In this document: positions 61,026-64,000 of the stretch, piece by piece
Layout: the number at the start of each line of letters is the position of its first letter
How positions within the stretch are numbered: the first letter of the stretch is position 1
DNA from: Sphingomonas sp. Root241
GTDB taxonomy: Bacteria; Pseudomonadota; Alphaproteobacteria; Sphingomonadales; Sphingomonadaceae
Reading direction: 5' to 3'
Assembly: GCF_001428865.1 (NCBI RefSeq)
Contig: NZ_LMIV01000001.1
Location: 1,442,236 to 1,506,235, forward strand
Length of the DNA: 64,000 nucleotides
Made by a program: the position numbers and the translations under genes
The notes under the pieces: model-generated
Seen by the model: only the letters and a program-made list of their open reading frames with translations
What the model was told of the DNA's origin: nothing
Databases searched by the model: none

Positions 61026-62072
61026 ATGTTGGCTTTGCGTGCGATGATCGGGAAGGTGGCGGCCCTGGCCGTGGCCGTGGTGCTGGCTACCCCGGCGGCG
61101 GCGCCGGCGATCGCGCAGGACGAAAGCGGCTTCCAGGCGTACCTTCAGACGCTCGGGCGGCAGGCGGTGGCGGAAGGCGTCACGCGGCGCACCGTCGATC
61201 GGGTCATCCCGACCCTCACTTTCAATGCCCGCGTCGTCGAGCTCGACCGGCAGCAGCCCGAGACTCGGCCGAATGCGCCGATTTCTCCCTTCGAACCCTA
61301 TCGCGTGAAGCATGTCGATGCGGCACGGATCGGGCAGGGGCGCAGCGCATATCAGCGCCAGCGGCCGCGGCTCGCGCGGATCGAGCGCGAGACCGGCGTT
61401 CCCGAATCGATCATGGTCGCGATCTGGGGGCACGAGACCAATTACGGCCGGGTGATGGGCGGATTCGATTTGCCCCGCGCGCTCGCCAGCCTCGCTTATG
61501 AAGGACGGCGGCGCGACTTGTTCGCGAGCGAGTTCATCGCGACGCTCAAGATGATCGACCGGGGCGTGCCGCGCGAGAAGCTGGTCGGGAGCTGGGCCGG
61601 CGCGTTCGGCGGGCCGCAATTCCTGCCGAGCGTCTATCTGAGGCTCGCGGTGGACGGCGACGGCGACGGGCTCGCCGATATCTGGAGCAGCGAGGCGGAC
61701 ACGCTCGCCTCGATCGCCAATTATTTCGTCAATGCCGGCTGGCGGCCCGGGCAACCCTGGGGCATCGCAGTGCGCGTGCCGGACGGGTTCAACCGCGCGG
61801 CGATCGCCGGGCGCACCACCGCGCCGCGATGCCCGCGCGTCCACGAACGCCACAGCCGCTGGAAGACGATAGCCGAGTGGCGCGCGCTGGGGCTGGTTCC
61901 GCAGGGCAGGGCCTGGCCCGCCGACAATGTGCAGGCGACCCTGCTCGAGCCCGACGGCCCGGGAAGGACCGCCTATCTGCTCACCGGCAATTATCGCGTG
62001 ATCCTCGATTATAATTGCTCGAATTTTTACGCTTTGTCGGTAGGCCTGCTCGCCGATGAAGTGGAACGCTAG
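61026..62072 (+). CDS. Lytic murein transglycosylase (MltB family)
   Basis: A 348-residue secreted enzyme that cleaves the glycan strand of peptidoglycan with 1,6-anhydro end formation. Signal peptide: MIGKVAALAVAVVLATPAAA. Domain signatures: GVPESIMVAIWGHETNYGRV, where the Glu is catalytic, GGFDLPRALASLAYEGRRRD, LVGSWAGAFGGPQFLPSVYL, and the DGDGDGLADIWSSEADTLAS strand. The ATG at 61026 (MLALRAMIGKVAAL) begins the signal peptide; the frame upstream adds no signal-like residues. The stop overlaps the RlpA-like gene by 17 bases. It forms an envelope operon with the two following genes. Confidence 0.92.
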   Translation: MLALRAMIGKVAALAVAVVLATPAAAPAIAQDESGFQAYLQTLGRQAVAEGVTRRTVDRVIPTLTFNARVVELDRQQPETRPNAPISPFEPYRVKHVDAARIGQGRSAYQRQRPRLARIERETGVPESIMVAIWGHETNYGRVMGGFDLPRALASLAYEGRRRDLFASEFIATLKMIDRGVPREKLVGSWAGAFGGPQFLPSVYLRLAVDGDGDGLADIWSSEADTLASIANYFVNAGWRPGQPWGIAVRVPDGFNRAAIAGRTTAPRCPRVHERHSRWKTIAEWRALGLVPQGRAWPADNVQATLLEPDGPGRTAYLLTGNYRVILDYNCSNFYALSVGLLADEVER

Positions 62073-63039
62073 CGCAATCGCTGCTCTTCTCCTCCTCGCC
62101 GGATGCGGCGGGGACCGGAGCCTTGCCCATATCGCACCCGAGCTTCCCGGCTCGGTCGCCGCCCGGAATTCGGGGCAGCACGCGCCTGCGATCGGGGCGT
62201 TCGCCGTCGCTCCGAACGGCCAGGCTGCGCCCGGCGCAAGCTATGCCGTTCCGGGCAGCGTACCGCCCCCGCCCGCACAGGACGGTTATGCCGATCCCGC
62301 CGCGAGCGCGACCGGTCCGCGCGGCTCGTCGCAGCGGACTCCGGGCGAGCAGCGTTATGACGAAGTCGGCTACGCCGGAATCGGCTTCGAAGATGCGAGC
62401 ATCACCGGACTCCACGCCTCACTTGCGCCCGACACGCTCGTCGAAGTGACCTCGCTGGAGAATGGCCGCACGATCGTGGTGCTGATCACCGGGTCCATGG
62501 CGCCGGGAACCCGCGGCCCGATCGATCTTTCGAGCGGCGCCGCCCGTGCGCTCGGCCATGACGGCGCCGGGCCGATCGCCGTGCGCGTGCGGAAAGTCGC
62601 TGCCGGTCCGGGAGACATGCTGGCGCTCCGCTCGGGCCGTTCGGCGGCGGCACGGCCGGATACGCCGCCGATCCTGCTCAACGCGCTGCGCAAGCATCTC
62701 GGCGCGCCAACGGTAGCGGCCGCACCCGCTCCGGCGACCACGCGGCCCGCCACGCCGCCACGTCCCGCAGTGTCTCGCCCGAGCGTTTCGCGCCCCGCGC
62801 CGGCGCCCCGCGCGGCACGCCCGGCATCGGGCCGGGGCTTTTACGTTCAGGTCGCCGCACTTTCTAACGCCGGGAACGCGCAATCGCTTGCACAGAGGAT
62901 GGGCGGCTTCGTAAAGCAGGGCGGAGGGCTCCATCGCGTGCAGCTCGGCCCCTTTGCGACAAAGCGGGAGGCGGATGCTGCACGGGCCGGGGCCGCACGC
63001 GCGGGTTATGGGGACGCGCGCGTGATCGCCGTCAACTGA
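62056..63039 (+). CDS. rlpA: RlpA-like lipoprotein with SPOR domain
   Basis: A 327-residue outer-membrane lipoprotein: lipobox LLLLAGCGGDR (Cys about 17), a Pro/Ala/Gly linker, a degenerate double-psi beta-barrel RlpA domain and a C-terminal SPOR domain. The RlpA core contains EVGYAGIGFEDASITGLHAS, NGRTIVVLITGSMAPGTRGP and IDLSSGAARALG; the Asp of I-D-L-S is conserved. The N-terminal motif with G-x-A-S-W-Y-G and the conserved His are altered, so lytic activity is doubtful. The SPOR domain (GFYVQVAALSNAGNAQSLAQ with VQLGPFATKREADAARA) binds glycan strands lacking peptides. Overlap with the transglycosylase implies coupled roles. Confidence 0.82.
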   Translation: MKWNASAIAALLLLAGCGGDRSLAHIAPELPGSVAARNSGQHAPAIGAFAVAPNGQAAPGASYAVPGSVPPPPAQDGYADPAASATGPRGSSQRTPGEQRYDEVGYAGIGFEDASITGLHASLAPDTLVEVTSLENGRTIVVLITGSMAPGTRGPIDLSSGAARALGHDGAGPIAVRVRKVAAGPGDMLALRSGRSAAARPDTPPILLNALRKHLGAPTVAAAPAPATTRPATPPRPAVSRPSVSRPAPAPRAARPASGRGFYVQVAALSNAGNAQSLAQRMGGFVKQGGGLHRVQLGPFATKREADAARAGAARAGYGDARVIAVN

Positions 63040-63062
63040 GTAACCCGGGGACCCGGACACCG

Positions 63063-64000
63063 ATGAACAAGCTTTTCGCCGCCTCGATCCTGGCCCTCGC
63101 CGTCGCTTATCCCACCACCGCGCAGACTCCGCCCTTCGATACGCCGGCGCCGATCGCCTATCTGGAGGACCTGTCCTCGGGCGCGGTGCTCTATGCCAAG
63201 GATGCCGATCGCCGCATCCCGCCGGCATCGATGGCGAAGATGATGACGGTCTATGTCGCGTTCGACCTGATCAAGCAGGGCAAGCTCAAGCTGAGCGACA
63301 CCGCCGAAGTCCGCCCCGAGACGTGGAAGAAGTGGCATTCGCAGGGCTCGACCATGTTCCTCGCGGTGGGTGAGAATCCGCGCGTCGAGGATCTGCTCAA
63401 CGGCATCGTCACGCTTTCGGGCAACGACGCCTGCGTCGTCCTCGCCGAGAAGATCGCGGGCACCGAGGAAGCGTTCGTCAACCTGATGAACCAGCAGGCC
63501 AAGAAGCTTGGCCTCACCAACAGCCAGTTCGGCACGTCGAACGGCTGGCCCGACGAGGGCCGCACCTTCGTCACCGCGCGCGACCTGGCGCATCTCGCCA
63601 AGGCGACGATCCAGGATCACCCGCAGCTCTACAAGCAGTTCTACAGCCGCACCTCCTACACCTGGGGCAAGACGCTCGGCGCGGGCGAGGCGATCACGCA
63701 GGGCAATCGCGATCCGCTGCTCGGGCGCGTCCAGGGTGCCGATGGGCTCAAGACCGGGCATACCGACGAGGCGGGATACGGCTTCACCGGATCGGCCGAT
63801 CAGAACGGGCGACGGCTGGTGATGGTCGTCGCAGGTCTCAGCACCTACGGCCAGCGCGCCGAGGAATCGGTGCGCTTCATGCAATGGGGCTTCCGCGCAT
63901 GGAGCCCGCAGCCGATCGCGTCGAAGGGCAAGAGGATCGGCGAAGTCGAAGTGCAGGGCGGCGGATCGAGCAGCGTCGGCGTCGTCGCGCCGCGCGATCT
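63063..64000 (+). CDS. dacC: D-alanyl-D-alanine carboxypeptidase (PBP5/6 type), N-terminal part
   Basis: The first 312 residues are in the window; the gene continues past 64000. A signal peptide (MNKLFAASILALAVAYPTTA) is followed by a penicillin-binding domain with the full active-site set: S-x-x-K as SMAK at about 56-59, S-G-N at about 119-121 (TLSGNDACVV) and K-T-G at about 230-232 (DGLKTGHTDEAG). Enzymes of this type remove the terminal D-Ala of the pentapeptide. The C-terminal domain has just begun (RIGEVEVQGGGSSS). It lies 23 bases after rlpA in a cell-wall gene group, as in many proteobacteria (mltB-rlpA-dacC). The dacA/dacC name is by family only. Confidence 0.93.
   Translation, partial: MNKLFAASILALAVAYPTTAQTPPFDTPAPIAYLEDLSSGAVLYAKDADRRIPPASMAKMMTVYVAFDLIKQGKLKLSDTAEVRPETWKKWHSQGSTMFLAVGENPRVEDLLNGIVTLSGNDACVVLAEKIAGTEEAFVNLMNQQAKKLGLTNSQFGTSNGWPDEGRTFVTARDLAHLAKATIQDHPQLYKQFYSRTSYTWGKTLGAGEAITQGNRDPLLGRVQGADGLKTGHTDEAGYGFTGSADQNGRRLVMVVAGLSTYGQRAEESVRFMQWGFRAWSPQPIASKGKRIGEVEVQGGGSSSVGVVAPRD

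Overview
The window reads as a chromosomal housekeeping segment of a high-GC alphaproteobacterium, most likely a Sphingomonas-like member of the Sphingomonadaceae. Support comes from the uninterrupted 14-subunit nuo operon, the zapA / 6S RNA / fau neighbourhood, an RNase J gene next to coaX and birA, DUF1467 and DUF2842 proteins, frequent GTG/TTG starts with 4-bp GTGA overlaps, and abundant paired palindromic repeats of the type whose translation gives VIPAKAGTH. No phage, plasmid, insertion sequence, CRISPR array or recognisable defence system is visible. Coding density is very high and no gap exceeds 300 bases. Both ends cut genes (a thioesterase at 1, a D,D-carboxypeptidase at 64000).

1-8.1 kb is a fatty-acid oxidation block: a bifunctional hydratase/3-hydroxyacyl-CoA dehydrogenase, two acyl-CoA dehydrogenases and a TesB thioesterase on the minus strand, a serine hydrolase, and a divergent acyl-CoA ligase. 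8.2-13 kb holds a GIY-YIG protein, glycerol kinase with a repeat-derived tail, an AI-2E/PerM permease, two identical tRNA-Asp genes, a lipoprotein and a DoxX protein. 13-14.6 kb is the small-protein / zapA / 6S RNA / fau / DUF2842 cluster. 14.7-21 kb is central carbon metabolism (tkt, gap, pgk, class I aldolase). 21-27.6 kb carries thiE, DUF72, two cell-wall enzymes, a GFA protein, efp, suhB and a propeller-like secreted protein.

27.7-48.1 kb is one co-directional run: nuoA-N, then birA, coaX, rnj and a DUF1467 protein. nuoA-N encode respiratory complex I. The nuo operon is interrupted at four gene junctions by five non-nuo ORFs: an NTF2-like protein, a membrane protein, a 57-residue two-helix protein, a secreted protein and a lipoprotein. 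Most are joined by start/stop overlaps. This is the most unusual feature of the window.

48.3-57.2 kb is mostly minus strand: a large membrane-anchored coiled-coil protein divergent from a phosphotransfer-like protein without its histidine, then a probable MoxR / GFA / DUF817 / CHAP / glycosyltransferase / VWA transcription unit. 57.4-59.5 kb is a ManD-type sugar-acid dehydratase divergent from a FadR/GntR regulator, with two identical operator-like sites flanking the regulator. 59.6-60.6 kb holds two unrecognised ORFs beside a degenerate serine-type tRNA and an intact tRNA-Ser. 61-64 kb is a cell-envelope cluster (lytic transglycosylase, RlpA-like SPOR lipoprotein, penicillin-binding carboxypeptidase).
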